A stretch of 64,000 nucleotides of DNA from Bacteroidia bacterium (GTDB lineage: Bacteria; Bacteroidota; Bacteroidia; Bacteroidales; CAJPTX01): assembly GCA_002749065.1 (NCBI GenBank), contig PDTX01000009.1, positions 1 to 64,000 on the forward strand. The letters run 5' to 3'. The translations under genes were made by a program, and so were the position numbers. Of this stretch, positions 1 through 7,698 are shown piece after piece. The notes under the pieces are model-generated. The model had not been told where the DNA came from. It ran no database searches and saw nothing but the letters and a program-made list of their open reading frames with translations. Position 1 is the first letter of the stretch. The number at the start of each line of letters is the position of its first letter.

Positions 1-201
1 CGGTCGTTGCTACGCCGGGGGTATGGGTATCGGAATTTGGATTTTGTTCGTCTGCTGTTTTTTAGTACTAACCGGGGGTACACTTAGCGACGAAGAGCCC
101 TTTTTTTGCTACCTTGCACTCCGTAATGGAATGCTGCGCAGTTGTACGTATTTGACAACATAGAGGGGAAACTGGTCGCCATAGAATGAGGCATCATAGC
201 C

Positions 202-1449
202 CTACCCCCACCTCTCCCTTCCCCCCTTCACGATGCGCTCCAGGTCCCAGACCGTGCCCCGCAGCGTGAGCGCCGATATGGCCAGCGGGGTGCCGTTGAC
301 CCAGATGTTCCCGCGGAGGAACAGGGTGTGCATTCGGCTCCTCGCCCGCCCGAGGTACTTCTCCGGATTGCGCACGAAGACGAGAAGGAAATCGGGGTGG
401 CGGCCGGCTTGGGGCGCGATATCCACGATATCCTCCCACTCGATCAGCCCCACGCTCGCAGCGTTGCTGTAGTCGCTCACACCCCGCGAGTCGACGATGA
501 GGCCCGGCCGCCTGTCGAAGAGCTTCCACCCGGCGTACCCCCCCATCGGGCCGAAGAACAGGACCGCCACCCCGCCTATGGCCTTGGCGAGCCAGGGGTA
601 GCCGTAGAAGCGGGAGTGCGCCGAGAATTCCCCCTTCGTCGCGAGCCACGCCCCGCCCGCGACGAAGAGCAGGGTGGCGACCAGGGTCAGAAAAATCTTC
701 AAACGGCTGAGCCGCACCACCACCCGTCGCGGGCCCAGCTCCTCCTCCCAGCCCAGCGTCCTGTGCTCGTAGCTCCTCGTGCTCAGGAGCTTGAAGTCGA
801 GCCTCGCCCCTTCCAAGGTCCTCTTGACCAGCTCCACGGTGGGCACGATGTGCGGCAGCCCATCCGCGAAGTGCTCGTAGTCGAAGAGCAGGTGCAGCAC
901 CTTGCCCTGCGGCAGGGCAACATGCAGCGTGGCGGGGTAGAGGTCCGCCTCCGCCTGGTAGCTCTTGGGCCAGGCCCAGAACCGCGTGCTGAGGTACACC
1001 GAGTGCTCATAGCCCGTCCCCGCCATCCTCGCCGGGAGCCTCTTCCCCAGGATACGCTGCCCCCGCGCAATGATCCGGGTAATTCGCTTGGCCTCGCGGG
1101 GCGACAGGAGGCTCCAGCGATTGGAGCGTACCTTCCCGTCGTAGATGTAGTCCTGCATCTCCTCCCGCTGCACCTCGCCCCAGGCCGGGCAGGCATCCCC
1201 GGCCCCGAGCGTGAAGGGCACCCTGGCCTCGTCCAGCAAGGCCTCCACCCGCTCGAGCGTGGGCAGCACGTCGCCCATGCGCTGCTGGAGGTCGTCGGGC
1301 GGTAGGCTGAACTCCACGAAGCGGTACCTCCGCACCCGCACGCGCAGGAGGATGGCTGTGTCCGTCGCCGCCAGCGCGTACTCATAGCCCGTCTTCGACA
1401 TGACACCCCGTACGACCCGCGCGGCATTCCCCTTCACGGTAGCACCCAT
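202..1449 (-). CDS. Module-swapped protein: WGR-protein C-terminal module fused to an STM3941-like membrane domain
   Basis: Function is not known. Residues 1 to about 225 are clearly paralogous to the C-terminal half of the WGR protein at 3227-4702; shared blocks include TGYEYA, LLRVRVR, VEFSLP, GDVLPTLERVE, VLHLLFDYEHFAD, VPTVELVKR and FKLLSTRSYE. The remainder has two membrane segments (about 248-268 and 288-310) and a tail with KLFDRRPGLIVDSRGVSD and an IEWEDI-like strand, which I recognise as resembling the STM3941-type bacterial membrane family. The WGR domain itself is absent. The join lies just after the LSTRSYEHRTLGWEEE segment, which is also where the WGR protein ends. This looks like a fusion made by recombination between neighbours. 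Expression is plausible because the frame is open throughout, but the protein may be a chimera without selected function. Confidence 0.6.
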   Translation of the reverse strand: MGATVKGNAARVVRGVMSKTGYEYALAATDTAILLRVRVRRYRFVEFSLPPDDLQQRMGDVLPTLERVEALLDEARVPFTLGAGDACPAWGEVQREEMQDYIYDGKVRSNRWSLLSPREAKRITRIIARGQRILGKRLPARMAGTGYEHSVYLSTRFWAWPKSYQAEADLYPATLHVALPQGKVLHLLFDYEHFADGLPHIVPTVELVKRTLEGARLDFKLLSTRSYEHRTLGWEEELGPRRVVVRLSRLKIFLTLVATLLFVAGGAWLATKGEFSAHSRFYGYPWLAKAIGGVAVLFFGPMGGYAGWKLFDRRPGLIVDSRGVSDYSNAASVGLIEWEDIVDIAPQAGRHPDFLLVFVRNPEKYLGRARSRMHTLFLRGNIWVNGTPLAISALTLRGTVWDLERIVKGGRERWG

Positions 1450-1469
1450 GCTAGCAGCCTACCATGGCG

Positions 1470-2339
1470 CTACTCCAGCCCCCGCACCGTATCCTCTGGT
1501 AAGCCCGTGATGCGCGCAATGAGCGCCGCGGGGATACCCTCCGCGAGCATGGCGCGGGCCACCTCCCGTTTTTCCTCCATCCTCCCCTCCTTCTTCCCCT
1601 CCTTCTTCCCCTCCGCTCGCCCCTTTTCGCGGGCATTGTCCAGGATGTTCTTCCAGTCGCGGTACGCCTTCAGGCTCTCCTCGTAGGCCGCGCTCTCCTT
1701 CAGGCTGAACTGCGCGATGTTGGCCTGCTCGAAGAAGCGCTCGAACACCCGCTCGCTCAGGCGGCTCGGCCGGCTCTGCAGCTCGTAGAGGTGTTTGATG
1801 GCGTAGAGCCACTTGTCCATGAGGGTCTCCAGCTCGTCGAGCCCCTTGTTGAACTTGGGCATGATGAGGTAGATGTAGGTGAGCCGGTCGAAGAACACCT
1901 CCTTGAGCTTCGTCTCCATGAGCTTCACGTCGTAGCGGTACATGTCCGCGGGGCCGATGTCGTCGTCCAGCACGAAGTCGAGGATGGCGATGGTGTAGAC
2001 CGGCCCCAGGCGGAAGTCCCACTTGTTGCGCCGGGCCTGCTCGCGGATGGGGAAGGTGGAGTAGAAAATCGTGCGGTCGCGGAAGTACTTCTGCCCGGCG
2101 CGCTGCAGCTCCACGATGAACTTCTCGCCCCGCTCGTTCTCGCAGTAGATGTCGAAGATGGCCTTACGCTCGGACGGGGTGATGCCCAGGTGCTCATCCC
2201 GGAGGTACTGCAGGTCGCGGATGACCTGCTCGCCCTCCAGCAGCCCATTGAGGAAGCTGATGAGCAGGTCCTTGCTGGCCTCCTCGCCGAAGAGGCGCTT
2301 GAAGCCGAAGTCCGTGAAGGGATTGACGTAGGTTGGCAT
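1470..2339 (-). CDS. Rpn family recombination-promoting nuclease / PD-(D/E)XK putative transposase
   Basis: The 289-residue protein opens with the family signature PFTDFGFKRLFG and continues with NPFTD-type helices, then a PD-(D/E)XK core with IFDIYCENERGEKFIVELQ (Asp plus the ExQ variant, about residues 80-98). The C-terminus has a Lys/Glu-rich helix (EGKKEGKKEGRMEEKREVA) and a terminal IARITGLPEDTV helix, both typical of Rpn/PDDEXK_2 proteins in Bacteroidales. Characterised Rpn proteins are DNA endonucleases that raise recA-independent recombination. A perfect TAnnTTTG box lies 22 bases upstream. The surrounding block is full of duplicated and broken gene pieces, which fits a recombination-active neighbourhood, although causality is only inferred. 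Confidence 0.88.
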   Translation of the reverse strand: MPTYVNPFTDFGFKRLFGEEASKDLLISFLNGLLEGEQVIRDLQYLRDEHLGITPSERKAIFDIYCENERGEKFIVELQRAGQKYFRDRTIFYSTFPIREQARRNKWDFRLGPVYTIAILDFVLDDDIGPADMYRYDVKLMETKLKEVFFDRLTYIYLIMPKFNKGLDELETLMDKWLYAIKHLYELQSRPSRLSERVFERFFEQANIAQFSLKESAAYEESLKAYRDWKNILDNAREKGRAEGKKEGKKEGRMEEKREVARAMLAEGIPAALIARITGLPEDTVRGLE

Positions 2340-2361
2340 GGCTATGCGGGTTTATTTAAGG

Positions 2362-2369
2362 CAAAGGTA
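2362..2369 (-). promoter_or_regulatory. Promoter -7 box of the Rpn gene
   Basis: On the minus strand this reads TACCTTTG, a perfect match to the Bacteroidota -7 consensus TAnnTTTG. It lies just upstream of the ATG at 2339. No clear -33 TTG was found at the usual distance, so only the -7 element is claimed. Confidence 0.55.
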
Positions 2370-2393
2370 GGCATTCTCCGGCACTACGGCGCA

Positions 2394-2604
2394 TCACAAC
2401 CCCCGGCCCACCCCAATCCGATTGAGCAAATCCACCGCCACGGATTTCTCGTAGTCCAGAACGTCGTCCCCGAGCTCCATGCTCGCCACGCTGGACAGAT
2501 GCCGCTGCGCCGCCTCCATCTCACCGCTCCAATACAGGGCCTCGCCCAGAACTGCGCGCTGAGGTACACCGAGTGCTCATAACCCGTCCCCCCGCCATTC
2601 CCCT
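2394..2604 (-). pseudogene. Gene fragments: swapped-module remnant joined to a helical-repeat C-terminus
   Basis: Two pieces abut. Positions 2544-2590 match 974-1020 at 44 of 47 bases and still encode TGYEHSVYLSAQFWA, the counterpart of TGYEHSVYLSTRFWA in the 202-1449 protein. Below that, another frame reads LGEALYWSGEMEAAQRHLSS through DYEKSVAVDLLNRIG to a stop at 2394-2396, which looks like the end of a TPR-like protein. No intact start joins them. The last 47 bases of the second piece recur at 3164-3210. I read this as debris of recombination. Confidence 0.5.
2416..2462. repeat. 47-bp direct repeat, copy 1
   Basis: An exact 47-base match to 3164-3210. On the minus strand both copies encode LDYEKSVAVDLLNR, the end of a vanished helical-repeat protein. 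The copies bracket the frameshifted DUF4274-like gene, so that segment may have been inserted into, or duplicated along with, an older gene. Confidence 0.85.
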
Positions 2605-2632
2605 AGATGCTATAACCCTGTGGGTGTATGGC

Positions 2633-3092
2633 TTAATCCAGCTTCTCATAGAGATGCTCAATCTCATAGAAAATACGCTCAGGTATCCCCTCAATATATC
2701 CTTCCAAGCTCGATATCTGCTCCCCTTCCACCCTATCAAACATGGCCAATGGTATGCTGCCACAGTCCAAATCGGGATATTCTTGCGTCCAGTCCAAGCC
2801 GTTGTCATCCTTGGGGTCGAAGCCCAAGCTTTGGTTGGAGTAAAAATCCGGAAATATACCTTTCTTCTAGCTCAGCTTGATACTCAAAACCGTGCTTAGG
2901 GCCTGACATCCAGTATATCATCAGGATGGTCGCCTTCTCGGTCTGCTCATTCGCGACCAGCCATTTCAAGAACGCTCTACTACCATCGTAGTTCCAGTCT
3001 ATAGCCATTCTGTGCCACTCTACGGGGGCCACACTTCTCGCATAATCAATTATCCTATCGTCTGCAATCCGCGTAATTTCCTGCTCATTCAT
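2633..3092 (-). pseudogene. Frameshifted DUF4274-like protein
   Basis: Two overlapping minus-strand frames together make one protein. The first (3092 down to 2805) has WHRMAIDWNYDG and ATILMIYWMSG, which resemble DUF4274. It runs into the second (2827 down to 2633), which supplies YSNQSLGFDPKDDNG through IEHLYEKLD. Removing one T from the five-T run near 2850 restores a single frame of about 150 residues. The segment is visibly poorer in GC than its neighbours, which suggests recent acquisition. DUF4274 proteins are of unknown function and often small and standalone. It could be a true pseudogene or a homopolymer sequencing error. Confidence 0.55.
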
Positions 3093-3163
3093 GATAAATT
3101 AATTATCAGTACCCATCAGGCTATTTCTGCCTATTTTACTCTCAAAGCCCCCGGCTCACCGCC

Positions 3164-3210
3164 ATCCGATTGAGCAAATCCACCGCCACGGATTTCTCGT
3201 AGTCCAGAAC
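3164..3210. repeat. 47-bp direct repeat, copy 2
   Basis: Identical to 2416-2462. It lies immediately downstream (in the minus direction) of the WGR gene, with no intact gene of its own. On the minus strand it encodes the same LDYEKSVAVDLLNR tail and then runs to a stop. Confidence 0.85.
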
Positions 3211-3226
3211 TACGCACCGTGGTCCC

Positions 3227-4702
3227 CTAGTCCTTCCACCACCCCAGCGCCCTATACTCGTAACTCCTCGTGCTCAACAGCTTGAAGCCCAGCTTCGCCT
3301 CCTCCATGGCCCTCTTGACCAGCTCCACCGTCGGGATGATGCGCGGGATGTAATCCGCGAAGTGCTCGTAGTCGAAGAGCAGGTGCAGGACCTTGCGCTG
3401 CGGCATGGCCACGTGCAGCATGGCCGGGTACACGTCGCACTCGGCCCGGTAGCCCTCCATCCACTCGTTGTAATCCGCCGAGAACTCGGTCGAGTACTCA
3501 TAGCCTGTCCCCTCCATGCTGGCGGGCAGCACCTCGGCCAGGGTATTCATCCCATCCAGGTAGATTGCGGCCATCCTCCGCATCTCGTGCTTGGACATCC
3601 CCCGGAAGAGCCGCTGCTGCAGGCCGCTCCGCTCTATCGCATCCAGGTCCACTTCCGCCAGCTCCACCCTCCCCCACTCGGGGCAGCCCTCCCTGTTCCC
3701 GAGGAGGAAGGGCACCTCGAACTCCGCGAGCAGCCGCTCCACCCGCTCGAGCGTCGGCAGCACGTCTCCCACGCGCTGCAGGAAGCTACGGTGCGGCAGG
3801 CTGAACTCCACGAAGCGCCGTTTCCGCACCCTCACGCGCAGGAGGACCGTCTTGGCACTCTCCTTCATGGCGTACTCGTAGCCCGTCTCCGCCATGAGGT
3901 TCTCCACCACCAGCGCGATATTGCCCTCGGCCACGGAGCGTATCTTGGCATCCTTCTGGTGCCGCTGCTCGGCCGCCTCTATCTGCTCCAGATGCTCGGC
4001 GCAGAAGCTGGCGAAGCGGCTCAGCAGCAGGCGTGTATCCTTGAGCATATGCGCCTTCTTGCCGAAGCTAAAGGCCTCATCCGGGTTCTGCACGAAGAAG
4101 GGGACTATGCGGCCGCGGATGTAGCCATAGTCGACGTGGCGCAGCAGGGTGAGCACCAGCTGGCCGTTGACGGAGTAGCGGATGGAGGTAATCAGCCCTG
4201 CGGCATCGCGCCGCAGCTCCCGCTGCATGTCGGGCAGCTCCCAGGTGGCAATCTCCTCGAACTGCTCGGCGAGCGAACTGGCGCTCTCGGCGGGTTGCAA
4301 ACGGTAGCTCCCGTCGTAGATCGTCTCGCGCAGCAGGGCCTCCATCTTCCGCCGCCAGTAGGCCCGGCGGAAATCGTTGAGCCGCGCGAGTCGCCCCGGG
4401 GTGAACAGCGCGAGCTTCCCCTCGGGCAGGGGGGCGTGCTCCGGTGGCACCGACGGGGGCTCTTCGGCCCGCTGCGGCCGTGGTGCTTCCGCCCCCTCCA
4501 CCTCAACGTAGCCCTTGCGCAGCTTGGCGGCCACGAGCCTCTCCGCATCCCTGAGGGCCTCCGCCCCGCTGGCGAACTCCTTGACCTTCTCCTGCCCGTC
4601 CGTGCCGCAACGCCCGAAGCGAACGGTGTGGGCCTCCCCACGCACCTCTATCTCCCAGAACTTGTCCGAGCGGCTATCCCTGAATTCCAAGCGTTTCCTC
4701 AT
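3227..4702 (-). CDS. WGR domain protein
   Basis: A 491-residue protein. The N-terminus (about 1-75) is a WGR domain: KFWEIEVRGEAHTVRFGRCG followed by a Gly-rich strand and a helix ending in KLRKGYVEVEG. WGR domains occur in PARPs and in bacterial MolR-like and toxin-associated proteins, where they are thought to bind nucleic acid. A Pro/Glu linker (about 70-100) leads to a mainly helical middle of unknown fold. The last 240 residues (TGYEYAM to LSTRSYEYRALGWWKD) form the module shared with the 202-1449 protein. No enzyme motif is visible. It is the only intact full-length version of this architecture in the window. Confidence 0.7.
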   Translation of the reverse strand: MRKRLEFRDSRSDKFWEIEVRGEAHTVRFGRCGTDGQEKVKEFASGAEALRDAERLVAAKLRKGYVEVEGAEAPRPQRAEEPPSVPPEHAPLPEGKLALFTPGRLARLNDFRRAYWRRKMEALLRETIYDGSYRLQPAESASSLAEQFEEIATWELPDMQRELRRDAAGLITSIRYSVNGQLVLTLLRHVDYGYIRGRIVPFFVQNPDEAFSFGKKAHMLKDTRLLLSRFASFCAEHLEQIEAAEQRHQKDAKIRSVAEGNIALVVENLMAETGYEYAMKESAKTVLLRVRVRKRRFVEFSLPHRSFLQRVGDVLPTLERVERLLAEFEVPFLLGNREGCPEWGRVELAEVDLDAIERSGLQQRLFRGMSKHEMRRMAAIYLDGMNTLAEVLPASMEGTGYEYSTEFSADYNEWMEGYRAECDVYPAMLHVAMPQRKVLHLLFDYEHFADYIPRIIPTVELVKRAMEEAKLGFKLLSTRSYEYRALGWWKD

Positions 4703-4765
4703 GCCGTAAGATTTACCTACCCGGCGGGCGGCCTATCCGCCTCCGTTTGCAATACCAAATTGGCC

Positions 4766-5104
4766 TCAGCGCTTCCTGGGCCCGCGCGGCCCCTTCGGCT
4801 TCGGCGGAGGGAGGGCCTGGGCCGTCCGCCTCACCAGCTCGCGGAGGAATACCCCATCGTCCACCCGCTCGCCTATGCAGAAGCTCGGCTTGGCCCCGGG
4901 GTAGGCCGGCGACATGGGGAGCTCGCCCGCGTACTCCCGCCCGGCATCGGTGGGTTTGATGTGCAGCACGCCGTCGCTCATCATGCCCACCACCTTCCCG
5001 TCCACGTACAGGGTGTACTCCCCGAACATCTTCTTGGCCTCCACCGCCCCGCAGCCATCAAGCTGGCCCAACACAAAATCCACAAACTCCTGGCTCGTTG
5101 CCAT
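4766..5104 (-). CDS. TfoX/Sxy N-terminal domain protein
   Basis: About 112 residues. The segment FVDFVLGQLDGCGAVEAKKMFGEY..YVDGKVVGMMSDGVLHIKP is the TfoX N-terminal domain; the C-terminus is short and basic (PPPKPKGPRGPRKR), with no TfoX C-terminal domain. In gammaproteobacteria TfoX regulates competence, but most stand-alone N-domain proteins in Bacteroidota have no assigned role. I chose the second ATG (MATSQEF) because the TAnnTTTG box at 5125-5132 puts transcription start very near the first ATG at 5110. Confidence 0.85.
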   Translation of the reverse strand: MATSQEFVDFVLGQLDGCGAVEAKKMFGEYTLYVDGKVVGMMSDGVLHIKPTDAGREYAGELPMSPAYPGAKPSFCIGERVDDGVFLRELVRRTAQALPPPKPKGPRGPRKR

Positions 5105-5124
5105 ACGCATTCACTTTACGATTG

Positions 5125-5132
5125 CAAAATTA
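5125..5132 (-). promoter_or_regulatory. Promoter -7 box of the TfoX-like gene
   Basis: The minus strand reads TAATTTTG, a perfect TAnnTTTG match. Transcription would start near 5118. It overlaps the end of the upstream membrane-protein gene (stop at 5130), which suggests the TfoX-like gene is expressed separately. Confidence 0.45.
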
Positions 5133-6269
5133 CCTACGGCTCGCCAAAAGCTCCCTAAAGCTATCCACTGCGAGGTAGAGGATCAGGAGCCCTATCGCCA
5201 GGGCAAGCACTGCCAACCACTCACCCTGAAGGAGGGACAACAGGCTGCCGTACACCACAAACGCCCCGAAAATACCGAAGATGGCGACTTCGTGTCGCTT
5301 GCTCCGCCGCAGGTCGCGCAGCATCCGGGCCTCCAATTTCGCAGCTAGCTCGGCATCCTGCCCCCAGGTGAAATCCAGTATGTAGGACAGGAGCTCCGGC
5401 CGGAGCTCATGATTGTCCCGATGCTTCCAGTCGAGGTCGAAGTACACCGCCTCCAGGCCCAGCTCCCCGGCCAGGCGAACGAACTGCAGGTCGGTGCGAT
5501 GCTCCTTCGAGCCCCCGTACTTCATGATGTCCACCTCGAGCACGTGCAGGACCAGGGGGATGAGCCGACCGTCGCGGAGGTGCAGGTGGTAGCTCGCGCA
5601 GCGCACGGGGTGGGAGCGGTAAGACGGCGGCCTATGGAGGCTCACAGAGCGGAGCAGGTTCTTCACCTCCTCGAAGGCGATGGTCCGCTTTGAGAAGGGG
5701 GAGCTCAGGACCAGCTCCCTACGCTCGGGAACGACGCGCACCCGGCGTTGCCCGGCGAGGAGCAGCCCGAGGGCGAGGAGGCAGTAGGCGGCGATGAAGG
5801 CCAGCAGGGAGGGCGGCAGGCTGGAGCGGTCGAGGACCATGGCGTAGATTATGCCGCTCAACACGAGGCCCATGAACAGGACGACCAGCGCGAGTTGGGG
5901 GTACTCCCAGTAGGGGCGGAAGGTGAGCTCGGCCGGGGACATCGGCCCGCGCATGACGCTCTCGGGCAGATAGAAGACCACGGCGTATCGGCAGCGGGGT
6001 TCCGCACGGCGGAGGGACTCGAATGCCGCCCGGTACCAGCTCTCGTCGCCGGGCTTGGCGTGCAGCTCCTCGCAGGTTAGCCCGTCGTACCGCTCACCGT
6101 TGAGCCAGACCTCGAGGCTGCGTATCCCCATGCCCCGCTCGGCAACCCGGTCGAGCGCCACGGCCATGTCCTCGGCCGGGAGGTAGTACACCCCCATGGC
6201 ATCCTCACCCCGGTAGCTGTAGTTCAGCCGCTGGAGTATGTGCTGCGCTATGTATTCTCTCCGGGTCAT
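5130..6269 (-). CDS. Four-helix membrane protein of unknown function with an immunity-protein-like N-terminus
   Basis: 379 residues. I do not recognise a family with confidence. Residues 1-110 are soluble and look like small immunity-type domains (VYYLPAEDMAVALDRVAERGMG, then a variable loop and ESWYRAAFESLRRAEP). Two membrane helices follow (about 147-167 and 175-193), then a PH-like cytoplasmic stretch (RRVRVVPERRELVLSSPFSKRTIAFEEVKNL), and two more helices near the C-terminus. The layout, with a PH-like region next to paired helices, recalls that of the STM3941-like tail of the 202-1449 protein. Its position beside DUF4274-like and WGR genes is consistent with an immunity-type accessory block, but this is inference. 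Confidence 0.55.
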   Translation of the reverse strand: MTRREYIAQHILQRLNYSYRGEDAMGVYYLPAEDMAVALDRVAERGMGIRSLEVWLNGERYDGLTCEELHAKPGDESWYRAAFESLRRAEPRCRYAVVFYLPESVMRGPMSPAELTFRPYWEYPQLALVVLFMGLVLSGIIYAMVLDRSSLPPSLLAFIAAYCLLALGLLLAGQRRVRVVPERRELVLSSPFSKRTIAFEEVKNLLRSVSLHRPPSYRSHPVRCASYHLHLRDGRLIPLVLHVLEVDIMKYGGSKEHRTDLQFVRLAGELGLEAVYFDLDWKHRDNHELRPELLSYILDFTWGQDAELAAKLEARMLRDLRRSKRHEVAIFGIFGAFVVYGSLLSLLQGEWLAVLALAIGLLILYLAVDSFRELLASRR

Positions 6270-6305
6270 ATGTGGTCTGCTTAGTGCAGCCCGCGGAGCG
6301 TGGGG

Positions 6306-7601
6306 CTACTTCTTGTTGAGGTGTATCCGCACGTACTGGGCAAAATCCAGGGGCCGGTTCACCACCCGCTTCGAGAACACCCGGGCGTAGACCGCGCCAT
6401 CGGCCATGAACACGCTGGCATCGCCGTGCCCCATCAGCAGGAACTCCATCTGCGGGAAGCCCAGCTCGAGGGCCACCTGCCCCCCCTCCGGCGAGAGGCG
6501 AAGCACCGTCAGCACCGCCCACGACGCATGGTACCACCGCGAGCCTATGCCCACGACGCGGGTGGAGTCCGGCAGGACGACCGGCAGCTCGTCCCCGATA
6601 CCGACGAAGGAGTAGGCCTTCCGACCGGGCCTTCGGCTCAGGAAGACCACCTCGCTCTGCGCGTCGTACGCCCGCTCGAATACCATGAACCCGGCCGACC
6701 GCAGCTCGCCCATGTAGAAGTACGGCGCGCCCGCCCCACCAGCAGCGCACTCCTCGCAGCCGCAACCCTCGTCGTGGACATGCCCCTCGCTCCCCCAGCC
6801 GTACTCATTGCCGCAGACCTCCAAAACGATACCGTTCCCGGCCATCTGCACCTCCCGCGTCATGAGCGTATCCAGCGTCAGCACCCGCTCCGCGCCCACA
6901 GCCCTCAGGCTGTCCATGAGCGCCCTGGTCCGGCGCGTCTCGGCCGCCCCGGCGCGCTCCCCCCGCCCCGACTCCGCCCGGATGTAGCGCCGCCCATCGA
7001 GTGGCACAAACACCTCCTCCCCAGCCCGCCGCGCACCGGGGTGCCAGCCCAGCTTCCCCCTCGTGGCCCGCTTCTCCCTGGCCTGCTCAAACTCCTCCTC
7101 CGAGATCAGCTCCACGCGCGCGTACTCGCCCATATCCACCTCCCTCGGCCTGTCGAAGCGCTCCCCCCCGATGCAGTAGGCCAGCAGCGACCCACGGAAA
7201 TCCCCCTCCGACAGCACAATCTCCTCCCGCAGCAGCACGTCGCCCCGCTGCACGTACAGCCGCTCCAGCTGCTCACGCTCCTCCTGCACGGCGCTATTCA
7301 GGTCGTAGTAGCGCGTGATGCGCATCATCACCTCCAGCCAGCCGCCCTCCCGCTCGCCTATCACCTCCAGCCTGTCGTAGGCCTCCCGCTTCGCCAGCAC
7401 CGCGCTGTCCGCCGAGGGGAACTCGTAGACGGGCATCGAGTCGCGCTTCGCGTACGCATGGTAGAGCACGGGCGTATCCTCGGCCACGGTGTCGCCCTGC
7501 AGGGGCTGGTCCGCCCCCGGCTGCGTACGGCCACCGCACGAAGCGAGGAGTGCCACAATCAGCAGGAGGGGGAAGAAGTGGAGAAATGGAGCACGCAGCA
7601 T
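6306..7601 (-). CDS. Putative lipoprotein with SH3-like region and a CxCxxC motif
   Basis: The start MLRAPFLHFFPLLLIVALLASC gives a lipoprotein signal (lipobox LASC). A longer frame begins at 7646, but the TACATTTG box at 7633-7640 would lie inside it, so the ATG at 7601 is preferred. The region after the signal (YAKRDSMPVYEFPSADSAVLAKREAYDRLEVIGEREGGWLEV) resembles a bacterial SH3-like domain. Further on there is a His/Cys cluster, HVHDEGCGCEECA, which could bind metal or form disulfides. The C-terminal third is beta-rich without a recognised family. It is probably envelope-anchored and monocistronic. Function is unknown. Confidence 0.7.
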   Translation of the reverse strand: MLRAPFLHFFPLLLIVALLASCGGRTQPGADQPLQGDTVAEDTPVLYHAYAKRDSMPVYEFPSADSAVLAKREAYDRLEVIGEREGGWLEVMMRITRYYDLNSAVQEEREQLERLYVQRGDVLLREEIVLSEGDFRGSLLAYCIGGERFDRPREVDMGEYARVELISEEEFEQAREKRATRGKLGWHPGARRAGEEVFVPLDGRRYIRAESGRGERAGAAETRRTRALMDSLRAVGAERVLTLDTLMTREVQMAGNGIVLEVCGNEYGWGSEGHVHDEGCGCEECAAGGAGAPYFYMGELRSAGFMVFERAYDAQSEVVFLSRRPGRKAYSFVGIGDELPVVLPDSTRVVGIGSRWYHASWAVLTVLRLSPEGGQVALELGFPQMEFLLMGHGDASVFMADGAVYARVFSKRVVNRPLDFAQYVRIHLNKK

Positions 7602-7632
7602 GGGACGATGGATTAGGGAGTTAAATACTACG

Positions 7633-7640
7633 CAAATGTA
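7633..7640 (-). promoter_or_regulatory. Promoter -7 box upstream of the lipoprotein gene
   Basis: Minus-strand TACATTTG, a perfect TAnnTTTG. It predicts transcription start near 7626 and so supports the ATG at 7601 over the upstream ATG at 7646. Confidence 0.5.
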
Positions 7641-7698
7641 ATACAATAATCGCTAACGCGATGCCTGTGGCCAAACCGGCTCGCCGCGGCTGCGCACG

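Noticed and set aside
1..201. Short hydrophobic open frame at the left edge (plus strand, stop at 161-163)
   Set aside because: Fewer than 55 codons, no start context and no recognisable family; a neighbouring frame is also open. It cannot be distinguished from chance.
3362..5158. Very long open frame (598 codons) on the plus strand opposite the WGR and TfoX-like genes
   Set aside because: It is an antisense shadow caused by high GC and third-position bias. It spans two real genes and an intergenic gap and has no family features. The same applies to other long opposite frames, such as those at 22220-24040, 32810-34855, 39956-41734 and 54806-56773.
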